Positions 17,037 through 26,106 of a stretch of DNA of 64,000 bases are shown here, one piece after another (the stretch's first letter is position 1; each line of letters opens with the position of its first letter). Origin of the DNA: Janthinobacterium violaceinigrum (lineage in GTDB: Bacteria; Pseudomonadota; Gammaproteobacteria; Burkholderiales; Burkholderiaceae_D). The DNA is taken from assembly GCF_009208555.1 (NCBI RefSeq), contig NZ_WFLI01000012.1, positions 62,001 to 126,000 on the forward strand, in the 5' to 3' direction. The position numbers and the translations under genes are program-made. Below the pieces are notes generated by a model. It saw nothing but the letters and a program-made list of their open reading frames with translations. It made no database searches and was not told the origin of the DNA.

Positions 17037-17788
17037 TACCACTCCGCCCCGGGATAGGCGCGCTGCAGGAACTGCATCTCGGCCAGGATAAAACCCAGGT
17101 GTTCCGTGTGCGTGCCCTGCTTGCCGCCCTTTTGCATCCAGGCGTCGGGCGCCGGCATGACCAGCGTCGCTTCGGCGAAGATCTCGGCCACGTGTTCGAG
17201 GAAAGCCTGGCGCAGGATGTCCGATGGGGGCGCGATGCCGGCGGCGACCATGGCCTGGTCGACGGCGTCGTACCGGAACATCTCGCCCGTGTACATCCAC
17301 AGCTTGTCGGCGGCAGCCTGCGTTTTCGCATGGCTTTCCGCCGTGCCGTCGCCGAGGCGCACGATCAGGTCACCGCTGCGGCGCAAGTGGTACGTCACTT
17401 CCTTGATCGATTTTTGCGCCACCTCGACGATGCGCGCATCCGCCGATTTCGCCAGTTCCAGCAGCTGGAAGTAGTGCCAGCTGTCGAAGAAGAACTGGCG
17501 CATCATGGTGTCGGCGTAATTGCCGTTCGGCTGTTCGACCAGCAGGCAATTCTTGAAATCGTGGGCATCGCGCAAAAAGGCGATGTCGTCTTCGTCGCGG
17601 CCCGCATTTTCCAGTTCGGCCGCATAGCTGAACCACAAACGCGTCTGGCCCAGCAGGTCCAGCGCCACGTTGGTCAGCGCCATGTCCTCTTCCAGCGCGG
17701 GCCCCTTGCCGCACAGCTGCGACAGCTGCTGGCTGAGGATCAGGGCGTTGTCGCCCAGGCGCAGCAAGTAGTTAACCTTGTCATCCAT
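17036..17788 (-). CDS. paaC: Phenylacetyl-CoA epoxidase structural subunit PaaC
   Basis: 250 residues, all-helical ferritin-like protein homologous to PaaA. Conserved stretches are LGDNALILSQQL, LDLLGQTRLW, VEQPNGNYADT and GTHTEHLG.ILAEMQFLQR. It forms the stable core heterodimer with PaaA. The ATG at 17788 was chosen over an ATG at 17803 because GGGAG stands eight bases upstream and the result matches the E. coli N-terminus. The gene begins 14 bases after the paaB stop. Confidence 0.95.
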   Translation of the reverse strand: MDDKVNYLLRLGDNALILSQQLSQLCGKGPALEEDMALTNVALDLLGQTRLWFSYAAELENAGRDEDDIAFLRDAHDFKNCLLVEQPNGNYADTMMRQFFFDSWHYFQLLELAKSADARIVEVAQKSIKEVTYHLRRSGDLIVRLGDGTAESHAKTQAAADKLWMYTGEMFRYDAVDQAMVAAGIAPPSDILRQAFLEHVAEIFAEATLVMPAPDAWMQKGGKQGTHTEHLGFILAEMQFLQRAYPGAEW

Positions 17789-17802
17789 TGCCGGCGCTCC
17801 CA

Positions 17803-18087
17803 TCACAGGTTCTTGACTTCTTCCGGCATCGGGAAGAAGGTGGGATGGCGGTACACCTTGCTGTTCGACGGTTCGAACAGGGCGCCCTTGTCGCCGGGGC
17901 TGCTGGCGACGATATCGGCTGCGCGCACCACCCAGATGCTCACGCCTTCATTGCGGCGCGTATAGACGTCGCGCGCATGGTTGACCGCCATGGTGGCGTC
18001 GGAAGCGTGCAGGCTGCCCACATGCTTGTGCGCCAGGCCATGCTGGCTGCGGATGAAAACTTCCCACAAAGGCCATTCTTTGCTCAT
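17803..18087 (-). CDS. paaB: Phenylacetyl-CoA epoxidase subunit PaaB
   Basis: 94 residues, the normal size. Family features are WEVFIRSQHGLAHKHVGSLHA near the start and YTRRNEGVSIWVV in the middle. PaaB bridges PaaAC units in the epoxidase. The start at 18087 follows AAAGGGGATAGCA; it lies 26 bases after the paaA stop. Confidence 0.96.
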   Translation of the reverse strand: MSKEWPLWEVFIRSQHGLAHKHVGSLHASDATMAVNHARDVYTRRNEGVSIWVVRAADIVASSPGDKGALFEPSNSKVYRHPTFFPMPEEVKNL

Positions 18088-18113
18088 GTTGCTATCCCCT
18101 TTTATAGATGTTT

Positions 18114-19106
18114 TCAGGCTGCCGCTTTTTCGTTCGCGGCTTGCTTGTCTGCGTAGGCGACCAGGGCATCGCGGAACCACTCGCCGTCCTCATACGCTTT
18201 CACGCGCGTTTGCAGGCGTTCGCGGTTGCACGGGCCATTGCCCTTCAGGACATTGTTGAACTCGGACCAGTCGATCTCGCCGAATTCATAGTGGCCCGTT
18301 TCCGCGTTGAACTTCAGGTCGGGATCGGGCACGGTCAGGCCCAGGTATTCGATTTGCGGCACGGTCTGGTCGACCATGCGCTGGCGCAGCTCATCGTTCG
18401 AGAACAGCTTGATGCGCCATTGCGCCGACTGGGCGCTGTTGACGGAAGCGGCATCCGATGGGCCGAACATCATCAGCGACGGCCACCACCAGCGGTTCAA
18501 GGCATCCTGCGCCATGGCTTTCTGTGCCGGGGTACCCTTGCACAGCGACATCATGATGTCGTAACCCTGGCGCGCATGGAACGATTCTTCCTTGCAGACG
18601 CGGATCATGGCGCGCGCATACGGACCGTACGAGCAGCGGCACAGGGGAATCTGGTTGATGATGGCGGAACCGTCGACCAGCCAGCCGATGGCACCCATGT
18701 CGGCCCACGACAGCGTGGGATAGTTGAAGATGCTGGAATATTTGGCTTTGCCCGAGTGCAAGGCGGCCAGCAAGTCGTCGCGCGACACGCCCAGCGTTTC
18801 CGCGGCGCTGTACAGGTACAAGCCGTGACCGGCTTCGTCCTGGATCTTGGCCAGCAGGATCGACTTGCGTTTCAAAGTGGGGGCGCGCGTGACCCAGTTA
18901 CCTTCGGGCAATTGGCCGACGATTTCCGAGTGCGCATGCTGCGAAATCTGGCGGATCAGGGTCTTGCGGTAAGCGTCCGGCATCCAGTCCTTGGCCTCGA
19001 TCTTGATGCCTTCGTCGATGCGGGCCTGGAAAGCGCGCTCTTCTTGACCCATGTCATCGATGGAACGGACGTTTTTGAGGCCGGTTTCAACCATTTGTGC
19101 GTACAT
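18114..19106 (-). CDS. paaA: Phenylacetyl-CoA epoxidase catalytic subunit PaaA
   Basis: 330 residues, ferritin-like di-iron oxygenase. The metal ligands are readable as two E-x-x-H motifs, DEAGHGLY (E91, H94) and EESFHARQG (E174, H177), with a further glutamate in HSEIVGQ (E61). It inserts oxygen into the aromatic ring of phenylacetyl-CoA to make the 1,2-epoxide. The start at 19106 follows GGGAGACAGATC. First gene of the leftward paa operon and divergent from the PaaX-type repressor gene. Confidence 0.97.
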   Translation of the reverse strand: MYAQMVETGLKNVRSIDDMGQEERAFQARIDEGIKIEAKDWMPDAYRKTLIRQISQHAHSEIVGQLPEGNWVTRAPTLKRKSILLAKIQDEAGHGLYLYSAAETLGVSRDDLLAALHSGKAKYSSIFNYPTLSWADMGAIGWLVDGSAIINQIPLCRCSYGPYARAMIRVCKEESFHARQGYDIMMSLCKGTPAQKAMAQDALNRWWWPSLMMFGPSDAASVNSAQSAQWRIKLFSNDELRQRMVDQTVPQIEYLGLTVPDPDLKFNAETGHYEFGEIDWSEFNNVLKGNGPCNRERLQTRVKAYEDGEWFRDALVAYADKQAANEKAAA

Positions 19107-19374
19107 GATCTGTCTCCCATGTCTTTGATTTTGCGCAGCAACGCGGTGCGATGAACAGATAATACGATACAAAAATCGATTTGCATACACTTGATTTGAG
19201 TCATTTTAAAAAATCGTATCTTGTGCAGCTTTTTTGTGCGTATGATATTGCTTATGAGAAAACACGACGGCAGCGCTACCCGCGCCTCCGGCAAATTATT
19301 GACGCGCTACCCGCGCAGCCAAGTAAACTGCTGCTTTTATTGAATCGACCGCAACACGGCCAGACCGGAACCAC
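19107..19374. promoter_or_regulatory. Divergent paaA / paaX control region
   Basis: A 268-base gap between two divergent genes, AT-rich between about 19155 and 19255. It holds an inverted pair ATACGAT (19162-19168) and ATCGTAT (19213-19219) 51 bases apart, with a third related GTATGATA near 19240. These flank the likely paaA and paaX promoters and are candidate repressor sites. Nearer the repressor gene is a direct repeat GCGCTACCCGCGC at 19273-19285 and 19304-19316, 31 bases apart. A 29-codon frame (19254-19343) covers the repeat; whether it is translated is unknown. Confidence 0.55.
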
Positions 19375-20304
19375 ATGAAGAACACCCGCTGCACGGCATG
19401 GATAGCCGATTTCCTGGAACGCGACCCGCCGCGCTCGAAGTCCCTGGTAATGACCATCTTTGGCGATGCCATCGTGCCGCGCGGGGGCGCCATCTGGCTG
19501 GGCAGCCTGATCGAACTGCTGGCGCCTTTCGGCGTCAATGACCGTTTGTTGCGCACCAGCGTGTTCCGCCTGGCGCAGGAAGGCTGGCTCAGCTCGCAGC
19601 GCGACGGCCGCCGCAGCGCCTATACGATACGCCCGGAAGCGCTGGCCCGCTTCGAGCGCGCCTACCGCCGCATCTATGCGCCACTGGTCGTGCACTGGGA
19701 TGGCAGCTGGACCCTGGTGATCGGGCCGGCCGGCAGCATCGGCGCCGCCGAGCGGGGGGCGCTGCGCAAGGAATTATTGTGGGCCGGCTATGGCTTGATC
19801 TCGCCGGGCATCTTTGGCCATCCGGCCAGCAATACGGAAGCGCTGGAGGATATCCTGGTGCGCAATGAGGTGCAGGGCAAGCTGTATGTCTGCCACACCA
19901 CGGAATTGCCAAGTGTCAGCACGCGCCCCCTGCGCGACATGGTGGGCGAATGCTGGGATCTGTCGGAAGTGATGGCCGGCTACCAGAAATTCATCGCCAG
20001 CTTCCAGCCACTGCTGACCCTGCTGCAAGAAGAGCCCGTGTTCGATGCGGAACAGGCATTCGTCATCCGCTCGCTGCTGACGCACGCTTACCGCCGCGTG
20101 CAGTTGCACGATCCGCAATTGCCCGTCGAACTGCTGCCCGAACCATGGCCCGGCACGCAAGCGTATGCGCTGGCGCGCGACCTGTACCGCATCACGTATG
20201 CGCCTGCCGAGCAACATATCCTGGCCACCTTGCGGCGCGAAGATGAACAGGCGCCCGATGTGGAGCCGTGGTTTTTTGAACGTTTCGGTGGACTTGATAC
20301 CTGA
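19375..20304 (+). CDS. paaX: PaaX-family transcriptional repressor
   Basis: 309 residues. An N-terminal winged-helix region SLVMTIFGDAIVPRGGAIW, followed by LLRTSVFRLAQEGWLSSQRDGRR (about residues 55-80), matches the PaaX family; the middle carries the GAAERGALRKELLWAGYG region and the C-terminal PaaX-C domain follows. PaaX proteins repress paa operons and let go when phenylacetyl-CoA binds. Divergent placement beside paaA supports the same role here. The ribosome-binding site is weak (CGGAACCAC), suggesting low expression. Confidence 0.92.
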   Translation: MKNTRCTAWIADFLERDPPRSKSLVMTIFGDAIVPRGGAIWLGSLIELLAPFGVNDRLLRTSVFRLAQEGWLSSQRDGRRSAYTIRPEALARFERAYRRIYAPLVVHWDGSWTLVIGPAGSIGAAERGALRKELLWAGYGLISPGIFGHPASNTEALEDILVRNEVQGKLYVCHTTELPSVSTRPLRDMVGECWDLSEVMAGYQKFIASFQPLLTLLQEEPVFDAEQAFVIRSLLTHAYRRVQLHDPQLPVELLPEPWPGTQAYALARDLYRITYAPAEQHILATLRREDEQAPDVEPWFFERFGGLDT

Positions 20305-20428
20305 ACCCAACGGCCCGGCAGCGGGGGCGCTTCCTTCGGAATCGGAATACGCTCCATTGGCCCCTGTTCCCCTGAGGGGCCGCCCCCGGCCCTGGCGTTT
20401 GCGGTGACGATATCAAACCCGCCTCAAG

Positions 20429-20680
20429 CTACTGCTTCGCCACCTGCTTGGCGCCAGCCAATAAATCCTGCCCCAGCTTTTCCAGCGCATTGGCCTGCAC
20501 CAGCATGGTATCGAGGATGGCGATATTGAAGCTGAATTCGGCCGGCGTCGTATAGCCGGGGAAACGTATGATGCGCAGCAATTCCTGCAAGGTCGTACCC
20601 TTGCCCAGGTGCGCCAGGGCATCGCTGAGGGCGCTGATTTTCTTTTCCAGATCGCGTATATGGTTGCCGTTGTCGTCCAT
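20429..20680 (-). CDS. Small conserved-type hypothetical protein
   Basis: 83 residues, no signal peptide or membrane segment. It is predicted almost entirely helical: a charged N-terminal helix (DLEKKISALSDALAHLG) and a C-terminal helix rich in alanine and leucine. A strong site GGGGAGATCATC precedes the ATG, and codon use resembles the neighbours, so I regard it as real. No family recognised. It is divergent from the carboxypeptidase gene and convergent with the repressor gene; neither suggests a function. Confidence 0.7.
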   Translation of the reverse strand: MDDNGNHIRDLEKKISALSDALAHLGKGTTLQELLRIIRFPGYTTPAEFSFNIAILDTMLVQANALEKLGQDLLAGAKQVAKQ

Positions 20681-20821
20681 GATGATCTCCCCGTGTTGGA
20701 GCTATCACGTTAGCAAAGCATGTCCGCCATCGTTTGCGCCAGCACAAAGGCTGCCGCAAAACAGGTATCATCGCGCCATTGCACACGATGCAAAACCCAT
20801 ACGTTTTTATCAGGAACACTC

Positions 20822-21946
20822 ATGACCATTAAAATCAGCCAGCAATTCGACGCCGGCGCGATCGAGGTGCTGCGCGCCGACGATGCCCAATCCATCGAGC
20901 TGAACATCCGCAAGGATTCCCACGCCGACATCACGCAGTGGTTTTACTTCCGCCTGCAAGGCGCCCAAGGCGAGGCGTGCAAGATCCGCTTCCTGAACGC
21001 AGGCAAGTCGGCCTACCCGGACGGCTGGAAAGACTACCAGGCCGTGGCCAGCTACGACCGCGAAACGTGGTTCCGCGTGCCCACCAGCTTTGACGGCACG
21101 GTGATGACCATTGAACATACGCCGGAAGAAGAAAGCGTGTACTACGCGTATTTCGAACCGTACCCATGGGACCGCCACCTGGCCCTGATCGACAGCGCGC
21201 AAGCGTCGCCGCTGGTGCGCTTGATCGACCTGGGCAGCACCGTGGAAGGCCGCGACATGAATCTGCTGGTGGTCGGCGACGCCGATGCCGAGAAGAAAGT
21301 CTGGGTCATCGCGCGCCAGCATCCCGGTGAAACGATGGCGGAATGGTTTGTCGAAGGCATGCTGGAAGCCTTGCTGGACCAGGCCAACCCATTTGCCCGC
21401 CAGTGCCTGCAAGACGCCGTTTTCTACGTGGTGCCGAACATGAACCCGGACGGTTCCGTACATGGCAACCTGCGCACCAACGCGGCTGGCGCCAACCTGA
21501 ACCGCGAATGGATGACGCCGACGATGGAACGCAGCCCGGAAGTATTCCTGGTGAAACAGAAAATGCATGAAATCGGCTGCGACCTGTTCCTCGACGTGCA
21601 TGGCGACGAAGGCTTGCCGTACGTGTTCGTGGCCGGCAGCGATGCGCTGGAAAATTTCACGCCAGCACAAAAGGCCCAGCAAGACCGCTTCATCGCCGAC
21701 TTCAAGGTGGCCAGCCCCGACTTCCAGGATGAGCATGGCTATGAAGATGGCCCGTTCACGCCGGAAGTGCTGACCATGGGCTCGCCGCACATCACCCACG
21801 CTTTCGGCTGCCTGTCGCTGACCCTGGAACTGCCGTTCAAGGACAACGCCAACGATCCCGACCCGCAAACGGGCTGGAGCGGCGCCCGCAGCGCCGCCCT
21901 GGGCGCGGCAGTACTGCAGCCTATCCTGGCGACCCTGCGCGCCTAA
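20822..21946 (+). CDS. M14 zinc carboxypeptidase of the cytosolic carboxypeptidase (CCP/AGBL) type
   Basis: 374 residues without a signal peptide. An N-terminal beta-sandwich domain (about 1-125, with WFYFRLQGA and YYAYFEPYPW) precedes the M14 catalytic domain. Zinc ligands are readable in RQHPGETMAEW (H167, E170) and LDVHGDE (H260); substrate-binding motifs NPDGSVHGNLRTN and NLNREW follow the family; the catalytic glutamate is likely E336 in LTLELPFK. The N-domain plus this catalytic pattern defines the group that in eukaryotes removes polyglutamate from tubulin. The bacterial substrate is unknown. The ATG is preceded by AGGAACACTC. Confidence 0.88.
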   Translation: MTIKISQQFDAGAIEVLRADDAQSIELNIRKDSHADITQWFYFRLQGAQGEACKIRFLNAGKSAYPDGWKDYQAVASYDRETWFRVPTSFDGTVMTIEHTPEEESVYYAYFEPYPWDRHLALIDSAQASPLVRLIDLGSTVEGRDMNLLVVGDADAEKKVWVIARQHPGETMAEWFVEGMLEALLDQANPFARQCLQDAVFYVVPNMNPDGSVHGNLRTNAAGANLNREWMTPTMERSPEVFLVKQKMHEIGCDLFLDVHGDEGLPYVFVAGSDALENFTPAQKAQQDRFIADFKVASPDFQDEHGYEDGPFTPEVLTMGSPHITHAFGCLSLTLELPFKDNANDPDPQTGWSGARSAALGAAVLQPILATLRA

Positions 21947-21974
21947 GCGATAACCCGGCAGCATCCGCAGTCAC

Positions 21975-22001
21975 GCGGCCCGCCCCTTGCAGGCGGGCCG
22001 C
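21975..22001. terminator. Bidirectional hairpin between convergent genes
   Basis: 10-base perfect arms GCGGCCCGCC (21975-21984) and GGCGGGCCGC (21992-22001), loop 7. Followed on the plus strand by a T/C-rich but not pure T stretch. It lies 28 bases after the carboxypeptidase stop and 10 bases before the end of the opposing gene. Confidence 0.6.
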
Positions 22002-22010
22002 GCTTGTCTC

Positions 22011-23300
22011 TCAGCCCTTCGCTACCTTGCGCAAGGCTTCCACCAGCCGGTCCAGATGCGACTCGGGCGTAAAGATACCCGGTGTCACGCGTACGCACGC
22101 GCCACTGGCAAGGCCGTCGCGCGGCACGGCAAAGATGCCGTGTTCCTGCACCAGTTTTTTCGACAGCGCATAGCTGTCGGCCACGCTCGTCCTGCCCTTC
22201 AGACGGAACGAGGCGATGGCGCTCGTCAGGCGCGGGTCCGCTGACGCCAGCACCTCGATGCCCTCGATGGCGCGTGCCGCTTCCACCCAGCGGTTGCGCA
22301 GCAGCCGCAGCCGCGCCTGCTTGTTGGCCACGCCGATCTGCGCGTGCAAGTCCAGCGCCGCCGGCAAACTCAGGTAGGCGGCAAAATTGACCGTGCCCGT
22401 ATGCACGCGCGTACGGATATCGTCGCCCGCCTTTTCGCCAAGATAGGGCTCGATATCGGCCACCCTGCCCCGCTTGATGTAGGCAGCGCCCACGCCGACG
22501 GGCGCGCCTATCCATTTATGCAGGTTGATGCCGGCAAAATCCGCCTGCAGGTCAGGAATCGTCATGTCCAGCTGGCCAAAGCCATGCGCCGTATCGACGA
22601 TCACGTCGATGCCCCGCGCGCGTGCCAGGCGGCTGATCTCGGCCACGGGCAAGACCATGCCGTTGCGGTGATTGACGTGCGTGAGCAGCATCAGTTTCAG
22701 GGTCGGATGGCGTTCCATGGCAGCAACATAGGCGGCAACGACGTTGTCATGCGTAAACGGTTCCGGCATGGCAATCGACACGACCTGGGCGCCGCGCCGC
22801 TGCTGCAGCCAGCGTGTGACGGTGATCATATTGTCGTAATCGATATCCGCGTACAGCACCGCATTGCCCGGCTGCAGGCGGTTGTAGCCGGCGATCAGGA
22901 CTTGCAGCGCTTCCGTGGCGCCGCGCGTGAGCACGATTTCATCGACACCCACGCCCAGCGCCCTGGCCGCCGCCACGCGGGCCGCTTCGAAGTCGGCGGG
23001 AAAGCGCATGCGCGCATACCAGGCATTGTCGCGGTTGACCATGGCCAGCTGCTGCTCGTAATGGCGCAGCACGGGCCTGGCCATCGAACCCCAGAAGGCG
23101 TTGTCGAGCTGCACGATGGCATCGGTCGTGTCGTACTGCGCGGCCACGGCTTGCCAGTACGCCTGATTGCCGGCCAGGGCATCCGGCGTGGTGCCGGCCG
23201 GCACCGGCGGCAAGGGCGGAGGCAGGGCGGCAGACGCAGCCATGGGCAGCGCTGCCGCCAGCGAACCCGCGCGCAACAGGGCGCGGCGTTGTGGATTCAT
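22011..23300 (-). CDS. Tat-exported class V aminotransferase-like PLP enzyme (isopenicillin-N-epimerase type)
   Basis: 429 residues. The N-terminus MNPQRRALLRAGSLAAALP is a twin-arginine signal with an alanine-rich cleavage region. The rest is a class V fold-type I PLP enzyme: TRGATEALQ binds the phosphate, the cofactor aspartate is in VDTAHG (D236) and the Schiff-base lysine in LHKWIG (K262). The start at 23300 was chosen because GGGAG stands six bases upstream. Its gene begins 11 bases after the stop of a TonB-dependent receptor gene, so both are probably co-made. Export by Tat would fit a folded, cofactor-loaded enzyme acting in the periplasm on an imported compound; the substrate is not known. 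Confidence 0.88.
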   Translation of the reverse strand: MNPQRRALLRAGSLAAALPMAASAALPPPLPPVPAGTTPDALAGNQAYWQAVAAQYDTTDAIVQLDNAFWGSMARPVLRHYEQQLAMVNRDNAWYARMRFPADFEAARVAAARALGVGVDEIVLTRGATEALQVLIAGYNRLQPGNAVLYADIDYDNMITVTRWLQQRRGAQVVSIAMPEPFTHDNVVAAYVAAMERHPTLKLMLLTHVNHRNGMVLPVAEISRLARARGIDVIVDTAHGFGQLDMTIPDLQADFAGINLHKWIGAPVGVGAAYIKRGRVADIEPYLGEKAGDDIRTRVHTGTVNFAAYLSLPAALDLHAQIGVANKQARLRLLRNRWVEAARAIEGIEVLASADPRLTSAIASFRLKGRTSVADSYALSKKLVQEHGIFAVPRDGLASGACVRVTPGIFTPESHLDRLVEALRKVAKG

Positions 23301-23311
23301 CGTCATCTCCC

Positions 23312-25723
23312 TTAAAATTTCACTTTGTACTCGACGTACAGGTTACGCCCGTCCGTGTCGTACGGCGCATTGCGCGAATAGATCAGACCGCGGCTGGCCT
23401 GGAAGGTTGCCTCGTCAGGATACTTGTCGAGCACGTTGTCGATCCCCACGCGCACGGACTGCTTGTCGCTGATCTTGTAGCTGGCCGCCAGGTCCAGGAA
23501 TTGCATGGCGCCAAAACGCTGGAAGATGTCGCCCGTGGCGTTGCCCGAATTGTCCGTCCACGCGCCGTAATAGCGCACGCGGGCCAGGGCGTTCCAGTTG
23601 CCCAGGTCATAGTTGCCGCTGATGGTGGCTTTCTGGCGCGGCAGGCGCTCCTCGAACACCTGGCGCTGGGCCGGATTGGTCACCAGGCTGGACTTGCCGC
23701 CATCGACCTTGGTGGTGTTGTAGTTGTAGGCCAGGGTCAGGTTCAGCTTGCCGTCGCCGACGCGGCTCAGGTGGCTGCCCACGATATCGATGCCGCGCGT
23801 GGTGGTGTCGAAGTCGTTGGTGAAATAGCTGACAGAGGTGTAGCGCAGCGGATTGGCCACGCCGGCCGGCACGGCAAACGCGGCGGACGTGCTGAAGCGG
23901 TCGCTGACCTTGATGTCATACACATCGACGGAACCGGAGAACCCGGCCGGCGTCTTCCACGTAAAGCCCAGGGACAGGTTTTTCGATTTTTCCGGCTTCA
24001 ACGCCTGCGCGCCGAGCAGGATGGCCAGCGGATCGTTGTTGGCCAGGCGGCCGCTGGTAAACAACAGCAGGGTCTTGGTGTCGAGTCCCTGGTTCGTGCT
24101 GTTGGTATTCGACTGGCCCGGCGTTGGCGCACGGAAACCCGTCGAGTAGGAGCCGCGCAGGGCCAGGTCGTCACTGAGCGCATAGCGGGCCGACAACTTG
24201 CCGTTGACGGTGCTGCCAAATTCCGAGAAATGCTCGTAGCGGGCCGCGCCGCCCAGGCTCAGCGCCTTGCTGACGGGCACTTCCACGTCCAGGTAGGCCG
24301 CATAGCTGTCCTGCCCCCAGCTGCCCTCCTGGCGGTCGCTGAAGCCTGGCGCGCCGTTCGCGTTCGCATCGAGGCCGATGGCTGCGCCCGGCCCCACCGT
24401 CCAGGACGCCACATCGCCCGCCTTCACGCCATAGGTTTCGTTGCGCGCTTCCGCGCCAAACGCGATGTTCACCGGTTGCGGCAGCGATGCCACGGGCAAT
24501 TCATAGTTGAAGTTGGCGTTGAGGATTTTTTCCACCTGCGACAACTGCCCCAGGTAGAACGACGTCGGGCTGGTCGGCCCCATCGACGCATTGATGGAAT
24601 TGGCCAGGTGATAGTCGATGCGGTTGCGGCCATAGGAAGCGCTCACATCCCAGCCGAAGCGGTCGTTGAAATGACCGCGCACGCCCGCCACCAGCTGCAA
24701 ATCGTCCTGGTCGTTCGAATAGCTGGGGCTGAAACCGAGCGGGTACAGGCTGCGCAAGTCCCAGCCGGGGAACAGACTGCTGGTCTTGTACGCACCCGTG
24801 CTGGTGTCGGGATTGCGCCAGTTGAAGTCCGAGGTGCCGTCGCTGCGGCTGAACAGGCCGAAACCGTACAGTTCCGTCGTCTCGGACAAAGCCATGCTGG
24901 CATTGAAGCCGATGCGCTTGCTGTCGAGTTCAGGCTGGCCCCAGCGCTGCACGGGATTCGGTACCTTCAGTTCCGGGTGCGCATTCTGGAAAGCAATGGC
25001 GTCCGCCCGCTGGCGCGTGCGCGACGTGGGATCGGACTTGGCCAGCGCGCCGAAAATCGTCGCCTTGCCCGTCTCGCCAAAGGCAAAACCCGTCTTCAGA
25101 TTGACTTCATTGCCCTTGCCGTCGCCTTCCGAATATTGCGAATGGTGCACGGAAACCTCCGTACCGGGCGTGTCGTCGAGAATGATGTTGATCACGCCAG
25201 CAATCGCATCGGAACCGTACTGGGCGGAAGCGCCGTCGCGCAGCACTTCGATGCGCTTGATGGCGGACACGGGAATCTGCGCCAGGTCCGGCGCCTGCGC
25301 GCCGCGCGCGCCAAGCAAGGCGCTGCGGTGGAAACGCTTGCCATTGACCAGCACCAGGGTCTGGTCCGGCGACAGGCCGCGCAGGGTGGCGGGACGCACG
25401 AACACCTGTCCGTCAGCCATCGGCAGACGCTGCACCACATATGAGGGCACGAGTTGCGCCAGCACATCGTTCAAGTCCGACGATTCGACGGCGCCGATAT
25501 CTTCGCGGTTGAACACATCGACGGGTGCCATGGTGTCGAACTGCGTGCGGTTGCTGCCGCGCGTGCCCGTGACGATCACGGCTTGCGGGGCTTCAATGGC
25601 GTCGCTGGCGGAAGCTGGGGCAGCGGGCGCATCGCCACTGGCTTGGGCCTGATTGGCAAACAGGGCGTTCATGGCACACAACAGGGCCACCGCGCGGGCG
25701 ATGCGGGTACGGGAGTAGGTCAT
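23312..25723 (-). CDS. TonB-dependent outer-membrane receptor
   Basis: 803 residues. A signal peptide (to about ANQAQA) leads to a TonB-box-like AVIVTGTR, a plug domain (VFVRPATLRGLSPDQTLVLVN, then IKRIEVLRDGASAQYGSDAIAGVINI) and a large beta-barrel ending ...VEYKVKF. Plug motifs are intact. Such receptors take up siderophores, vitamins, sugars or peptides. No iron-box or riboswitch was recognised upstream. The start is uncertain: neither the ATG at 25723 nor the GTG at 25735 has a good ribosome-binding site. The following PLP-enzyme gene suggests a shared substrate. Confidence 0.92.
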   Translation of the reverse strand: MTYSRTRIARAVALLCAMNALFANQAQASGDAPAAPASASDAIEAPQAVIVTGTRGSNRTQFDTMAPVDVFNREDIGAVESSDLNDVLAQLVPSYVVQRLPMADGQVFVRPATLRGLSPDQTLVLVNGKRFHRSALLGARGAQAPDLAQIPVSAIKRIEVLRDGASAQYGSDAIAGVINIILDDTPGTEVSVHHSQYSEGDGKGNEVNLKTGFAFGETGKATIFGALAKSDPTSRTRQRADAIAFQNAHPELKVPNPVQRWGQPELDSKRIGFNASMALSETTELYGFGLFSRSDGTSDFNWRNPDTSTGAYKTSSLFPGWDLRSLYPLGFSPSYSNDQDDLQLVAGVRGHFNDRFGWDVSASYGRNRIDYHLANSINASMGPTSPTSFYLGQLSQVEKILNANFNYELPVASLPQPVNIAFGAEARNETYGVKAGDVASWTVGPGAAIGLDANANGAPGFSDRQEGSWGQDSYAAYLDVEVPVSKALSLGGAARYEHFSEFGSTVNGKLSARYALSDDLALRGSYSTGFRAPTPGQSNTNSTNQGLDTKTLLLFTSGRLANNDPLAILLGAQALKPEKSKNLSLGFTWKTPAGFSGSVDVYDIKVSDRFSTSAAFAVPAGVANPLRYTSVSYFTNDFDTTTRGIDIVGSHLSRVGDGKLNLTLAYNYNTTKVDGGKSSLVTNPAQRQVFEERLPRQKATISGNYDLGNWNALARVRYYGAWTDNSGNATGDIFQRFGAMQFLDLAASYKISDKQSVRVGIDNVLDKYPDEATFQASRGLIYSRNAPYDTDGRNLYVEYKVKF

Positions 25724-26052
25724 GGAGAGAGTCACTATGCAGGTTGGATCAACAACAACGCGTCACGGCAAGACTCGCATCTTGCATGAAATATCACGAA
25801 GTTCGGCTTACTTACATTAAAAGCATCTAATTTGCGCAGATAACGTCAGATGGCGACATCATACGAAGGCAATATTTCACCCGTATGACGCGCCGAGCAC
25901 TGCTGGCAAAACGCCGCATGCACGGTGCAGCGGCAGCAGCCAGACAGCCTTGGCTTGCGTCGAACGCAAGGAGGCGCATGGCACCGGTATTCGGAGGAGA
26001 AATGGAGGGGGCGATGAGACAATTCGATAGATTTCCTACAATCAACACTCCC

Positions 26053-26058
26053 TATAAT
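26053..26058 (+). promoter_or_regulatory. Possible -10 box of the lipoprotein gene
   Basis: A perfect TATAAT 49 bases before the start codon at 26107; no convincing -35 at the standard distance. The remaining divergent gap, 25724-26106, holds no gene I can support; short frames there have poor codon use and no ribosome-binding sites. Confidence 0.4.
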
Positions 26059-26106
26059 GCCGCGGCGCAACGACACGCATTCTTGTCGCTATATTAGGTT
26101 GTAAAG

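Noticed and set aside
19181..19378. 65-codon plus-strand frame running up to the PaaX gene
   Set aside because: Starts within the promoter region without a ribosome-binding site and ends at the paaX start; not family-like.
20359..20381. GGCCCC/GGGGCC hairpin after the PaaX gene
   Set aside because: Only six base pairs with an 11-base loop and no T-run; too weak to call a terminator.
23291..25444. Plus-strand frame of 717 codons opposite the TonB receptor
   Set aside because: The receptor frame carries plug and barrel features; the opposite frame has none.
25827..26097. Several 70-76 codon frames in the gap before the lipoprotein gene
   Set aside because: No ribosome-binding sites, mutually overlapping, poor codon use.
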